A DNA stretch of 64,000 nt. Source: CBDAUN01 sp965214875. GTDB lineage: Bacteria; Pseudomonadota; Gammaproteobacteria; Arenicellales; JAJDZL01. The translations under genes were made by a program, and so were the position numbers. This document shows, one piece after another, positions 18,335 through 27,538 of this stretch; the first letter of the stretch is position 1; each line of letters starts with the position of its first letter. A model generated the notes under the pieces. It did no database searches. It was given only the letters and a program-made list of their open reading frames with translations, and was not told the origin of the DNA. The stretch covers positions 2,604,001-2,668,000 of the forward strand of contig OZ243980.1 of assembly GCA_965214875.1 (NCBI GenBank), written 5' to 3'.

Positions 18335-21151
18335 TCAGGCAAATTGCCGGCGTTCGCCTTCGCTCGTAATGTTGCCTACACAGCGCCGGCAGATGCCGGG
18401 GTATTGCAGATTTGAATCGACATCGGCGGTCTGATGCCAGCATCGCGCGCATTTTTGGTGTTTGCTCCTCGTTACCAGCAATCTCACTTCAGGCAGCTCG
18501 GTATCAACTGCATCCGCAGGAGCATGGTCTGCTGTTCTGACCATGCAGCTGGATGTGATCATGACGAACTTAAGTTCATCGCTCAATTTATTTAAAGTCT
18601 TGCGCCACCCCTCTTGTGCATACACCACGACTTCGGCTTCAAGCGCAGAACCGATCTTGCCTTGATCGCGAAGCAGTTCGACTTGCCGGTTCACCGCTGA
18701 ACGCACCTTGATGATGCGCTCCCAAAACTCTAAATCCACCGATGACGCATCGGGCCAGTCGTGATACCAGACCGATTCAAGAACCGATTCGCCGCGTGAA
18801 CCTGGCACATGCCGCCACAGCTCCTCAGCGGTGAAGCTGAGTATCGGAGCAAGCCAGCGGACGAATGCTTCGAGGATGTGATGCATCGCTGTCTGGGCGG
18901 ATTTTCTGCCACGGCTGTTTTCTGGCATGGTGTACAGGCGGTCCTTGATTATGTCCAGATAAAATCCGCCCATCTCGATGATGCAAAATTGATGGATTTT
19001 CTGACAAACCACGTGAAACCTGTATTGGTCATAGAGTTGCTCAATTTCTTGCTGGAGCGAGTGCGCAATCGCCACGGCCCATCGATCGAGTTCCAGCATG
19101 TCATCCCAGGCCAGCTGCTGCGAGGGGTCGAACCCATTCAAGTTTCCAACCAGAAAGCGAGCTGTATTTCGAATTCGCCGATACGAGTCGGTATTGCGCT
19201 TTAGGATCTCTTGCGAGATGCTCATTTCGGCGTCATATTCGGTGGAGCATACCCAAAGCCTAAGAACATCAGCGCCTAGAGTGCTAATGACCTTTTGCGG
19301 ATCGATCACGTTGCCAACCGACTTGGACATCTTCTTGCCTTCGCCATCTACGGTAAATCCGTGGGTCAATACCGAGTCGTAAGGCGCCTTCCCATTAATG
19401 GCGATACCGACCAGCAGGCTGGACTGGAACCAACCTCGGTGCTGATCGGAGCCCTCCAGGTACATGCCGGCCGGATTTGTCATGTCGGCACGATTGTTCA
19501 GCACGCTGTAGTGGGTCGCACCGGAATCGAACCATACGTCGGCAACATCGGTCACCTTGTCATAGTCCGGGGCATCGTCACCGATAAACTCAGCATCTTC
19601 CATATCAAACCATGCGTCGATACCATGCCGTTCAATGTGCGTTGCGGCGGTCTCCATCACTTCTAGTGTGCGAGGATGCAATTCGCCTGTCTCTTTGTGC
19701 GTGAACAAGGTGATAGGCGTTCCCCAAACGCGCTGGCGCGAAAGGCACCAGTCGGGTCGATTGCGCACCATGCCGTCCATGCGCGCTTCTCCCCACGTCG
19801 GCACCCACTGCACGTGCTTGATTGCTTCAAGCGCAGTGTTTCTCAAGTTTGTGCGATCCATGCTGATAAACCATTGCGGTGTTGAACGATAGAGAATTGG
19901 AGTCTTGTGCCGCCAGCAATGCGCATAGCTGTGTTCGAACATCTCGGTGCAAAGCAGCGCACCTCGCTTGTCGAGCAAATCGATGATCACATCGACCGCC
20001 TTGTTGACATGAAGACCGCCCACATCGGCCGTATCCAGTGCAAACACGCCATGTGGGCCGACAGGATTGGCAATTTCCAAGCCGTTCGCCTTGCCTAGCG
20101 CAAAATCTTCATGACCATGTCCGGGGGCGATATGGACAAGGCCGGTACCTGATTCGAGCGTTACATGGTCGCTCGTTATCATTGGCACGACGAGCTTCGC
20201 TCCCAGCATGGGATGGTGAAAGTCTAGTCCTGCCAACCCGCTACCCATGGCTTTGGCAACGATGCTGTACCGCTCGATTCCGTAGCGATTGGCGCAGGAG
20301 GCGACCAAATCTTCAGCAAGAATCACGAGTTCTTTACCCGCTTTCGACTCCCATTCTACAAGCGCATAGGAAATATCCGAATTGACTGCCACCGCGCGGT
20401 TGGCGGGCAAGGTCCAAGGTGTTGTTGTCCAGATCACGGCACTGACGGGAAGCCTGCTGCCCGCTGAAAGGCCGAAGACGGACCGGATCGCATCCGGATT
20501 AAAGCCAACCATCTTGACATCAACCGTTCGCGATTTCTTGTCTCGATATTCGACTTCAGCCTCTGCGAGCGCTGAACCGCAATCAGCGCACCAATACACC
20601 GTCATCAAGTCGTGCAACAGGTGCCCGTTCGCGACGATTTCCTTAAGCGCACGCACCGTATTGGCTTCAGTATGGTAGTTCATAGTGAGGTAGGGGTTGG
20701 ACCAGTCTCCGATGACACCCATACGTCTGAATCCATCGCGCTGCATGTCGACCTGCTTGGTCGCAAACGCCCTGCACTCTGCACGAAAAGCCTTGGGATT
20801 TTCTCGATACGCGGTTCGCCCTAGTTTTTTCTCGACTTCATGCTCGATCGGCAAGCCGTGACAGTCCCAGCCCGGGACGTATGGAGAGTCGTAGCCGTTC
20901 ATGGTTTTTGACTTGACGATGACATCTTTCAGGATTTTGTTGACTGCATGGCCGATATGCAACGCTCCATTGGCATATGGAGGGCCATCATGCAGGACGA
21001 ATTTCTTGCGTCCGCGGCATGTCTCGCGCAGCTTTTCATGGATATCGATGTCATCCCAGAATTTAAGAATTTCCGGCTCGCGCTGCGCCAGGTTTGCACG
21101 CATCGGAAAATCGGTTTTGGGCAGATTGATTGTGTCCTTGTAGTTTGTCAT
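18335..21151 (-). CDS. ileS: Isoleucyl-tRNA synthetase
   Basis: Class I synthetase charging tRNA-Ile. Taking MTNYKDTINL at 21151 gives 938 residues, the E. coli length; a start 5 codons upstream (21166) is also open. HIGH is intact at residues 65-68 (GALHIGHAVN), the editing domain carries IWTTTPWTLPANRAV and GTGLVHIAPGHGHEDF, and the second signature is KKMSKSVGN. The C-terminal zinc site is complete (CARCWH and CRRC). It lies between ribF and lspA on the same strand, as in Pseudomonas. Confidence 0.98.
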   Translation of the reverse strand: MTNYKDTINLPKTDFPMRANLAQREPEILKFWDDIDIHEKLRETCRGRKKFVLHDGPPYANGALHIGHAVNKILKDVIVKSKTMNGYDSPYVPGWDCHGLPIEHEVEKKLGRTAYRENPKAFRAECRAFATKQVDMQRDGFRRMGVIGDWSNPYLTMNYHTEANTVRALKEIVANGHLLHDLMTVYWCADCGSALAEAEVEYRDKKSRTVDVKMVGFNPDAIRSVFGLSAGSRLPVSAVIWTTTPWTLPANRAVAVNSDISYALVEWESKAGKELVILAEDLVASCANRYGIERYSIVAKAMGSGLAGLDFHHPMLGAKLVVPMITSDHVTLESGTGLVHIAPGHGHEDFALGKANGLEIANPVGPHGVFALDTADVGGLHVNKAVDVIIDLLDKRGALLCTEMFEHSYAHCWRHKTPILYRSTPQWFISMDRTNLRNTALEAIKHVQWVPTWGEARMDGMVRNRPDWCLSRQRVWGTPITLFTHKETGELHPRTLEVMETAATHIERHGIDAWFDMEDAEFIGDDAPDYDKVTDVADVWFDSGATHYSVLNNRADMTNPAGMYLEGSDQHRGWFQSSLLVGIAINGKAPYDSVLTHGFTVDGEGKKMSKSVGNVIDPQKVISTLGADVLRLWVCSTEYDAEMSISQEILKRNTDSYRRIRNTARFLVGNLNGFDPSQQLAWDDMLELDRWAVAIAHSLQQEIEQLYDQYRFHVVCQKIHQFCIIEMGGFYLDIIKDRLYTMPENSRGRKSAQTAMHHILEAFVRWLAPILSFTAEELWRHVPGSRGESVLESVWYHDWPDASSVDLEFWERIIKVRSAVNRQVELLRDQGKIGSALEAEVVVYAQEGWRKTLNKLSDELKFVMITSSCMVRTADHAPADAVDTELPEVRLLVTRSKHQKCARCWHQTADVDSNLQYPGICRRCVGNITSEGERRQFA

Positions 21152-21285
21152 GTTGCAAAATGCCATGTCGGTATTGATTTCTATGGATTACAGGCGGTAA
21201 GCCTTAAGATAGAAATAAAAAGTTGCCAATTGACAATTCTGAATCATCAGTCAATGCAACTGCTTGATAGCTGGTCGAGAGCCAA

Positions 21286-22236
21286 TCAAGATGCTATCCG
21301 CGATTGTTCGCTATCGAAATACTTTCGAGTCATCGCTATATCTCGGCGTATATGCTTGATCATCGCTTCCACTGAGTCGAATTTAACTTCATCTCGAATT
21401 TTTTTCAAAAATCGCACACGAATTCGCTTGCCATACAAATCTCCTTCGAAATCAAGCAGGTGCACTTCTAGGATGATCCGGTCACCTCCGACGGTCGGAC
21501 GAATTCCCAAACTTGCGGCTGCTGGATGCGGCCGAGCAGGGTCAACACCATCGACCTCGGCGATAAATATGCCCGATGTCGGCAGATTCTGATGATCCGG
21601 GACAATATTGGCGGTCGCAAATCCCCAGCGCTTGCCATTGCCATCGCCACGTGCTACGCGCCCTGAAATCGAATAGTCTCGTCCAAGCAGCAAAGCGGCT
21701 TGTGCCAAATTGCCCGCCTTCAAGAGTTCGCGAATCCGTGTGCTGCTGACCCGGCTGCGCCCGACCTTGAAAGACTCAGTTCGATTCACAACCATATTGT
21801 AGCGGCTGCCAAGAGTTTGGAGCATTTCAAAATCGCCTCGCCGGTTGCGGCCGAAACGGAAATCATCGCCGACAACAATGTGGCGCACGCCCAGCTTTTC
21901 GACGAGCAACTTAGAGACGAAGTCCTCCGGCTCCGTGTTTGCAAGATCATGATCAAAACGCAAGCAGCACACGCGGTCTACGCCGAGTTCCATCATAGCC
22001 TCTATTTTTTCGCGCATGGTCATCAAGCGAGGTGGAGCACGGTCTGGCACGAAAAACTCCATCGGATGCGGTTCGAATGTAATGATCGTCACCGGCAGAT
22101 CAAGCTGTACGCCGGTCACAGCGAGCGAACGGACCACCTGATGGTGTCCAAGATGAATGCCGTCGTAATTGCCGACAGATGCGACACAGCCGTAGTGACG
22201 ACGGCGAATGTTTTGCACTCCGCGCATAAGCTCCAT
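21286..22236 (-). CDS. ribF: Bifunctional riboflavin kinase/FMN adenylyltransferase
   Basis: Makes FMN and FAD from riboflavin. The ATG at 22236 gives 316 residues, as in the family. The N-terminal adenylyltransferase has SVGNYDGIHLGHHQVV and later GDDFRFGRNRRGD and SSTRIRELLKAG; the C-terminal kinase has GDGNGKRWGFATANI and LEVHLLDFEGDLYGKRIRV. It precedes ileS by 134 bases. In related genomes murJ is its direct upstream neighbour; here a Schlafen-like gene and repeats lie between. Confidence 0.96.
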   Translation of the reverse strand: MELMRGVQNIRRRHYGCVASVGNYDGIHLGHHQVVRSLAVTGVQLDLPVTIITFEPHPMEFFVPDRAPPRLMTMREKIEAMMELGVDRVCCLRFDHDLANTEPEDFVSKLLVEKLGVRHIVVGDDFRFGRNRRGDFEMLQTLGSRYNMVVNRTESFKVGRSRVSSTRIRELLKAGNLAQAALLLGRDYSISGRVARGDGNGKRWGFATANIVPDHQNLPTSGIFIAEVDGVDPARPHPAAASLGIRPTVGGDRIILEVHLLDFEGDLYGKRIRVRFLKKIRDEVKFDSVEAMIKHIRRDIAMTRKYFDSEQSRIAS

Positions 22237-22379
22237 AGAGTTCGCCTGCAAAAAAGAAGCGGTGCGACTGTATACAACATGGTTCCCTATTGCCGCTCAT
22301 CGGAGGCAATAGGGCAAAGATATCCTGTCTCGCAAAACCATAAAAAACTGCGATAGCGATGCTTTCAATGGAATTTAAT

Positions 22380-22417
22380 CATTTCCATCAAACAACCATC
22401 AAACAACCATCAAACAA
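22380..22417. repeat. CCATCAAACAA tandem repeat, locus A (three units)
   Basis: Three head-to-tail 11-bp units CCATCAAACAA. With four preceding bases, the first 27 bases (22380-22406) match 24177-24203 exactly, on the other side of the Schlafen-like gene. Confidence 0.85.
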
Positions 22418-22491
22418 TTTTCAAATCATAATATGATTTATAAACAATAGATTAATAAAATTTTTCATTGCTTAAACAAGCAAAATTCCCG

Positions 22492-22517
22492 TTTCTATCA
22501 AACAACCATCAAACAAA
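22492..22517. repeat. CCATCAAACAA tandem repeat, locus B (two units)
   Basis: Two units, the first with one mismatch (CTATCAAACAA), directly at the 3' end of the Schlafen-like gene. The TGA stop of that gene at 22509-22511 and its last two codons lie within the repeat, so the repeat provides the end of the reading frame. Confidence 0.8.
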
Positions 22518-24008
22518 TTTGGCAGAGCCATCGCCATCGGCTACCGCCCAGTAGGGAAGATACGCTCTGCTGCGTGTTCCGACTGAAACATCTTCAATAG
22601 CAATGGCGTTATTGTCCAAAGCATCTTTCAACAGGCGCGACACTTCGGCCGCGTTTTGTCTAGATACTCCCAAGCGCTCTCGCAAAGTGGCATTCGTTAT
22701 CTTGCGACGTGTGACATAGCAAAGGCATGCATGCAAATAGCATGCGCGAATCCGATCCCGCTTGCTCATTTCTTTAAGTTTTTTGTGCGCAAAGAGCACC
22801 GCGCGGGTGAAATCTCCTGGAACCTCGAACAGCGGTGCCGGCAGTTGGAACAGTTCAACCTGATTAACCACCTGATCGATTCCGCTTCCCCTTTGCTCGC
22901 ATATTCCAAAGCACCTCATTAGCGAGGCTATCGCCTCATTGCGCGACCGCGGCGACGTGTCTACAAAACGGCTCGTGGAAACGAGCGGCGCACCAGGATT
23001 GGTGATCTCGATACGGTCCTCAAAAATCTCAACCATCGGACAGGCACCGGTCATGCTCAGGTCTTGATGAATCAAGGCATTTGCCACCAGTTCACGAACA
23101 GCCAGTTTCGGATACATGGGTACAACCTTGCGCAAAGCCTGCTCCATGATTTCATTGCGCGACAGCAAACCGTCGATATAGTTCACCAGATCTTCGAAGC
23201 CACTTGCGTATCCTTTTGACATGCTGACCTCGTTAGCCGCTGCAATTCTTCCACTGCCACGATAATGAATGACGCGGATCAATTTGTATTGCAAGCCCGA
23301 GAATTTCGCAAGATTTTTGGCAAGGAGGATCGCTCCGAGGTTTGTAATGTCCCAGCCGCCGGCAGGACACTTGCGAATCAGATCATTCTCTTTTAATGAT
23401 TCAAGAATTTGCCTGCGATTAGCTGGGAGCGGCAACTGCAACAGATCGAAGAAACCGGGATAATCAAGTAGTTGCAAGACCAACTCGGAGCTCTCTCGTT
23501 CTCGCGCGACCAACGCTTCGAATGGTGTTCGATCAAAAACACGCCAAAGCTCTCGCTGAAGGTTGGGGGCTTCTTTTAGCGGTTTTTTCACCTCGCCGAT
23601 ACGAATGTATTCGATATTCTTAAACCTAACAGGCTGATCGGATGCGCGGCTGATTTCCAAAAGCACCACATTTTTATTGTCAAATGGCACTTTATAGAAT
23701 CGGTACGCAATTTTCGGTGACAGCAACCGCAATAACCAGCTTTGCAACGGCTCATTGCCTTTTCTTGCACTCGTCGGGTCAAAGCTTGTTCCGACTATTT
23801 CATGCGAACTGTTGGCAATTCCCCATAGCAGATATGCATGCATCTTGCCATTAAGAGCGGCTGCATTTGCAAGCGCAGATATGTATTCGCCTATCTCCTG
23901 AGGATTAGCGTTATCTCGCTTGAATTCAACCCATTCCTGCTCGCCATTTGAATGGCATAACTCGTGGACCAATCCAATAAGATACTCAACCGAATAAGCG
24001 GTATTCAT
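22509..24008 (-). CDS. Schlafen AlbA_2 / HATPase_c_4 domain protein
   Basis: Intact 499-residue protein from MNTAYSVEYL at 24008; upstream frame extension has no start signal. The N-terminus carries the AlbA_2 (Schlafen, formerly AAA_4) pattern EWVEFKRD with EYISALANAAAL and LLWGI, near residues 25-65. The C-terminal half has the helicase-related HATPase_c_4 pattern AVRELVANALIHQDL, IEITNPGAPL and EQRGSGIDQVV, then a winged-helix-like tail around LRERLGVSRQNAAEVSRLL. Such proteins are often annotated as transcriptional regulators and some act in phage defence, so the role is uncertain. It lies between conserved genes (DUF2203/murJ and ribF) and is bracketed by CCATCAAACAA repeats, which suggests insertion. 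Confidence 0.85.
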   Translation of the reverse strand: MNTAYSVEYLIGLVHELCHSNGEQEWVEFKRDNANPQEIGEYISALANAAALNGKMHAYLLWGIANSSHEIVGTSFDPTSARKGNEPLQSWLLRLLSPKIAYRFYKVPFDNKNVVLLEISRASDQPVRFKNIEYIRIGEVKKPLKEAPNLQRELWRVFDRTPFEALVARERESSELVLQLLDYPGFFDLLQLPLPANRRQILESLKENDLIRKCPAGGWDITNLGAILLAKNLAKFSGLQYKLIRVIHYRGSGRIAAANEVSMSKGYASGFEDLVNYIDGLLSRNEIMEQALRKVVPMYPKLAVRELVANALIHQDLSMTGACPMVEIFEDRIEITNPGAPLVSTSRFVDTSPRSRNEAIASLMRCFGICEQRGSGIDQVVNQVELFQLPAPLFEVPGDFTRAVLFAHKKLKEMSKRDRIRACYLHACLCYVTRRKITNATLRERLGVSRQNAAEVSRLLKDALDNNAIAIEDVSVGTRSRAYLPYWAVADGDGSAKFV

Positions 24009-24176
24009 CAGTCTTCTCTGTTTATGCGGGATACTACTGGCTCGGGACGCATCAACTGCAGCACAGCTAGTGGATCTAAGATGTCTATTGGTGGCGGTCT
24101 CATCTTCAATGGAAGATGATTTGCTCATGAGCTTTGCATATCGCCTCGTCCGGCGCTCATTCCACTAACTTGGAGG

Positions 24177-24203
24177 CATTTCCATCAAACAACCATCAAA
24201 CAA
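24177..24203. repeat. CCATCAAACAA tandem repeat, locus C (two units)
   Basis: Two 11-bp units preceded by CATTT; the 27 bases are identical to 22380-22406 and in the same orientation. It lies between the Schlafen-like gene and the end of the DUF2203 gene, so repeats in direct orientation flank the inserted segment of about 1.8 kb. Confidence 0.85.
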
Positions 24204-24252
24204 ATCCGACAACTCGACCTGCAGCCAAATCTTCCGCAAGCGCCCAACTGTC

Positions 24253-24666
24253 CTATGCCCAGTTCGGACTGTTTTGCTCAATGATATCCTTGATCGGCTG
24301 CCTGGTCGCGAAACCACCCGTGTATTCGTGATAATGTGAAACTTTCAATTCCGGATACTTCCAGCAAAGATAGCCATCACCTGTGTCAAAATCTACTAGC
24401 CACAATCCCTTAGCGATCACGCCTAGCCGCTCCATCTTTGAAATCCATTTCTTCACAATTTTTTCGTATCGCGCCTCTACGCCTGCGACACGCGGATCAT
24501 TCGGAAGTAGATTGCGAAGTTCACACTGCATGATTTGCAGCTTCTGAGACGAATCGGCGGTTATCCGCTGAATCAAAGGCAGCGTTTCATTGGCATCAGC
24601 AAGAGTGAAGTAGCGCGTGTCGCCTGGCGACACGATGCGAACCAAATTTTCAACTGCAGCAATCAT
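24253..24666 (-). CDS. DUF2203 family protein
   Basis: Small cytoplasmic protein of 137 residues with the DUF2203 signatures YFTLADANETLPLIQRI at the N-terminus and KGLWLVDFDTGDGYLCWKYPE with HYHEYTGGFATRQPI at the C-terminus. No function is established. Its ATG overlaps the murJ stop by 4 bases (ATGA), so it is probably translated together with murJ. Confidence 0.82.
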   Translation of the reverse strand: MIAAVENLVRIVSPGDTRYFTLADANETLPLIQRITADSSQKLQIMQCELRNLLPNDPRVAGVEARYEKIVKKWISKMERLGVIAKGLWLVDFDTGDGYLCWKYPELKVSHYHEYTGGFATRQPIKDIIEQNSPNWA

Positions 24667-26246
24667 TTGCGAATCAGATGGCCCACTCTAATACCAAATG
24701 CAAATAGACATGCAACATAAACTGCAGCACCACCCAAAATTCTCGGCACTAGGTGCAATACGCGCTCTGCGAGACCGAATTCAAGCCATGCAGAACTATC
24801 TGAAATCGACCACAAAAGCGCGACTGCCATTATAGAAGAAGCGCCGAAAACCCTACACAAAAACATCGGCCATCCTGGCAATGGATTGAAGCATCTATCT
24901 TTGATCAGCAATACCAGCAAGATGCCCGCGTTCAGATATGCGGCCAACGATGTCGCAAGTGCTAGCCCGACGTGTTCAAGATACAGCACCAGCACGATCG
25001 CGAGAATCGCATTGGCGATCATTGCCGCAATGCCCGCATTGACTGGAGTCTTGGTGTTGTTTCGGGCAAAAAATCCTGGTGACAATACCCGCACGGCGAC
25101 CAATCCAGTCAGTCCGGTCGAAAACGCCACTAGCGCGCGTGCCGACATATCCACGTCCAGCTCGGTGAACGCACCATGGAAGAATAGGGTTGCCATGATG
25201 GGTTTGGCGAGCGCGATCAGTCCGGCGGTCGATGGCAAAGCAATGATGAAGCACCACCTCATTCCCCAATCCAGCACTGCGGAAAACTCGGCAGGCGAAG
25301 ATTCCGCATGCACCTTTGAAAGGCGAGGCAGGATAACAGTCCCGAGCGCAACTCCAAACACACCAAGCGGGAATTCCATCAGCCTGTCCGAATAGTACAG
25401 CCAAGACACGCTGCCCGTAGCAAGAAACGAGGCAATGAAGGTGTTGATGATCAGATTCAGTTGTGCCACTGAAGTGCCAAATACCGCCGGAATCATCAAA
25501 CGCCCGACTTCCTTGACAGATTCGCGCGTTTGCTCGTTACGACTTTGCTTAAGTTGCGGAACGGGCATCGCGTCAACACGCCTGAGAAACGGAATCTGGA
25601 ATGCAAGTTGCAGAACACCAGCGCCCAAAACACCTAGAGCAAGCGCGATAGCCGCATTGTCTACGAGCCCCGTAAGCCAAAAAGCGGAGGCGATAAGCGC
25701 AAGATTCAGCAATATTGGCGTAGCAGCTGGCGCGGCAAAGTGACCTAGCGTATTCAATATGGCCGCACTCAGTGCGACTAGGCAAATGAAAAACAAATAG
25801 GGAAAAGTCAAGCGAAGCGCATCAACCGTCAGCTGGAATTTTGCAGGCTCGCCATGAAATCCGGGTGCCAATATCGATACCATCGCCGGGGCCGCGACGA
25901 CCCCGACCGCAACAATGAGCAGTAACGCCAGCACCAGTTTGCCGGTCACCGAATTGACGAAACTCTTCACCTCCGTCGGCGGCTGTGAAATCCGATGCTG
26001 CGTGTAGACAGGCACGAATGCCGCAGAAAACGCGCCCTCGCCGAATATTCTGCGAAAGAAATTCGGAATCCTGAATGCAACGAAGAATGCATCGGCCACG
26101 AAAGTGCTGCCAACGAGTTGCGCGAAAATTACGTCGCGGGCCAACCCCGTTACCCGCGATACAACGGTCATAGACCCCGCCGAGACAGTCGACTTTAACA
26201 ATCTCTCCGACCCCGAGACTGGTTGATTAGATATTTTTTTCCCCAT
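24663..26246 (-). CDS. murJ: Lipid II flippase MurJ (MviN)
   Basis: Polytopic membrane protein that flips lipid II for peptidoglycan synthesis. The ATG at 26246 gives 527 residues, near the E. coli 511; the longer frame upstream is not supported. Family motifs are VSRVTGLARDVIFAQLVG, DAFFVAFRIPNFFRRIFGEGAFSAAFVPVY and, later, LFFHGAF. It is divergent from rpsT and leads the murJ-DUF2203 pair. It is complete. Confidence 0.96.
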   Translation of the reverse strand: MGKKISNQPVSGSERLLKSTVSAGSMTVVSRVTGLARDVIFAQLVGSTFVADAFFVAFRIPNFFRRIFGEGAFSAAFVPVYTQHRISQPPTEVKSFVNSVTGKLVLALLLIVAVGVVAAPAMVSILAPGFHGEPAKFQLTVDALRLTFPYLFFICLVALSAAILNTLGHFAAPAATPILLNLALIASAFWLTGLVDNAAIALALGVLGAGVLQLAFQIPFLRRVDAMPVPQLKQSRNEQTRESVKEVGRLMIPAVFGTSVAQLNLIINTFIASFLATGSVSWLYYSDRLMEFPLGVFGVALGTVILPRLSKVHAESSPAEFSAVLDWGMRWCFIIALPSTAGLIALAKPIMATLFFHGAFTELDVDMSARALVAFSTGLTGLVAVRVLSPGFFARNNTKTPVNAGIAAMIANAILAIVLVLYLEHVGLALATSLAAYLNAGILLVLLIKDRCFNPLPGWPMFLCRVFGASSIMAVALLWSISDSSAWLEFGLAERVLHLVPRILGGAAVYVACLFAFGIRVGHLIRK

Positions 26247-26462
26247 TATGCTGTCCGAGCAAATATTCCAGTAACTTTGATTCAAAGAACTCAAATCGCC
26301 GCCCTTAGCCGGGCGAAAACATCTGCATAAGGCGCAATCAATCAAACCATGAAGGCGCCCGGCACCTTCACTATGCGCTATACGATAGCAAGTGTTGGTG
26401 CCTATTCCCATCAAAATTGGGAATATTTTCAATCGCAATCGCGTTTTCAATTACAATTTCCC

Positions 26463-26495
26463 GCTCAGCCATGCGCAAAAATCGCATGGCTGAGC
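26463..26495. promoter_or_regulatory. 13-bp perfect inverted repeat between murJ and rpsT
   Basis: GCTCAGCCATGCG (26463-26475) and CGCATGGCTGAGC (26483-26495) pair perfectly over a 7-base loop. No T-run follows on either strand, which argues against a simple terminator. It lies about 100 bases before rpsT and 217 upstream of the murJ start, so it could be an operator or a leader hairpin. Function is unknown. Confidence 0.55.
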
Positions 26496-26595
26496 ATCAT
26501 GCAGACTAAAAACTTGTCTTTTTGGTTGGCATTCCTTTCGAGAAGGAAGATGTTTTCGCGTTTTTCACAGACAAATAGCGGAGGATTCAGACGCT

Positions 26596-26868
26596 TTGGC
26601 CAACACAGCTCAAGCACGCAAGCGGGCACGACAAAACATCACGCGCAGAAGCCGGAATATGAGCGAGCGCGCAGCCGTGCGAACATACATCAAAAAATTC
26701 TACAAGGCAATCGAGTCGAGCGATCTTTCCGCCTCTAATGAGGCATACCAAATCGCCTGCTCGAAAATCGATCGCAGCGCGAGAAAGGGGCTTCAGCACA
26801 AAAACAAGGCGGCACGGCTGAAGAGCCGCATGAATTTGCGTCTGAAAGCTCTGGCGTCATCCGCCTGA
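26596..26868 (+). CDS. rpsT: 30S ribosomal protein S20
   Basis: 16S rRNA-binding ribosomal protein, 90 residues, highly basic, with ANTAQARKRARQN at the N-terminus and AARLKSRMNLRLKAL at the C-terminus. It starts at TTG 26596 with GGAGGA about 10 bases upstream. E. coli rpsT also starts with UUG, and there the weak start is part of S20 autoregulation, so the same control is plausible here. It is divergent from murJ. Confidence 0.97.
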   Translation: MANTAQARKRARQNITRRSRNMSERAAVRTYIKKFYKAIESSDLSASNEAYQIACSKIDRSARKGLQHKNKAARLKSRMNLRLKALASSA

Positions 26869-27538
26869 GACTTCGGATTGCAGCTTGATCTTGGATAGCC
26901 TCCAGGGGCGACCAAGGCTGGCGAGACAAACTTCAGGCAATGCCTCTCCTGCCAATCGGCTCTCTCAAGCGGCATAGGCTGTTGCAGACATGCTTAGATG
27001 AATTCAAATTGAGTTGCCCGTAATTGGAGCGCACTCCCATCCGCTTCGCCCTTCGATCCAGAGGGCACATAACGCCGCATGCCGGAAGACAGTTCTGAAT
27101 TACAAAAAGTATCGGCCACGACGCTTTTCCGACTGATGAAATGTCGTCGCGACCGCGATCATTTTGTCCGCTGAGCACGGCAAACCGGTGCACCGCAACG
27201 ATTGCTCAATCCAAATAGCCACTTCGCAAAACCTTGCTGCATTGATGGATGCATCCAGCATCCGTGAATCGGCAACGGCGTTAAGTTGCAGGAACAGTTG
27301 ACAGTTTTTGTGCATGGTTTTAATTCCCTCTTTAGCCTGTCAATGGGTGGAATGGCTGCTTGAAAAAAAGTGCGGTTTTGAGCAATATCCGGCTTTTGCG
27401 CAGCACCTTAATTTCCAACTCTGAAAAATGGCAATTCAATTAAGCGCAGTTCGTGTATATTGAATGCCCAATCTAAACTCGCCGTCAACTAATAGTGCGA
27501 GAAAAACAAACTGTTTTCACTCGGATGGAGTAATGAAA
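26869..27538. other. Intergenic region between rpsT and the second TRAP operon
   Basis: About 670 bases without a gene I can support. A short minus-strand frame at 27100-27315 has no ribosome binding site or recognised motif. Near the right end, TATATT at 27456-27461 could be the -10 of the TRAP operon, though the -35 is weak. Confidence 0.45.

Noticed and set aside
22380..22517. Short CRISPR array from the CCATCAAACAA repeats
   Set aside because: Units are 11 bp and contiguous, without spacers, and no cas gene is present.
27100..27315. 71-residue minus-strand open frame in the rpsT-TRAP gap
   Set aside because: No family motif or good start context; not distinguishable from chance.
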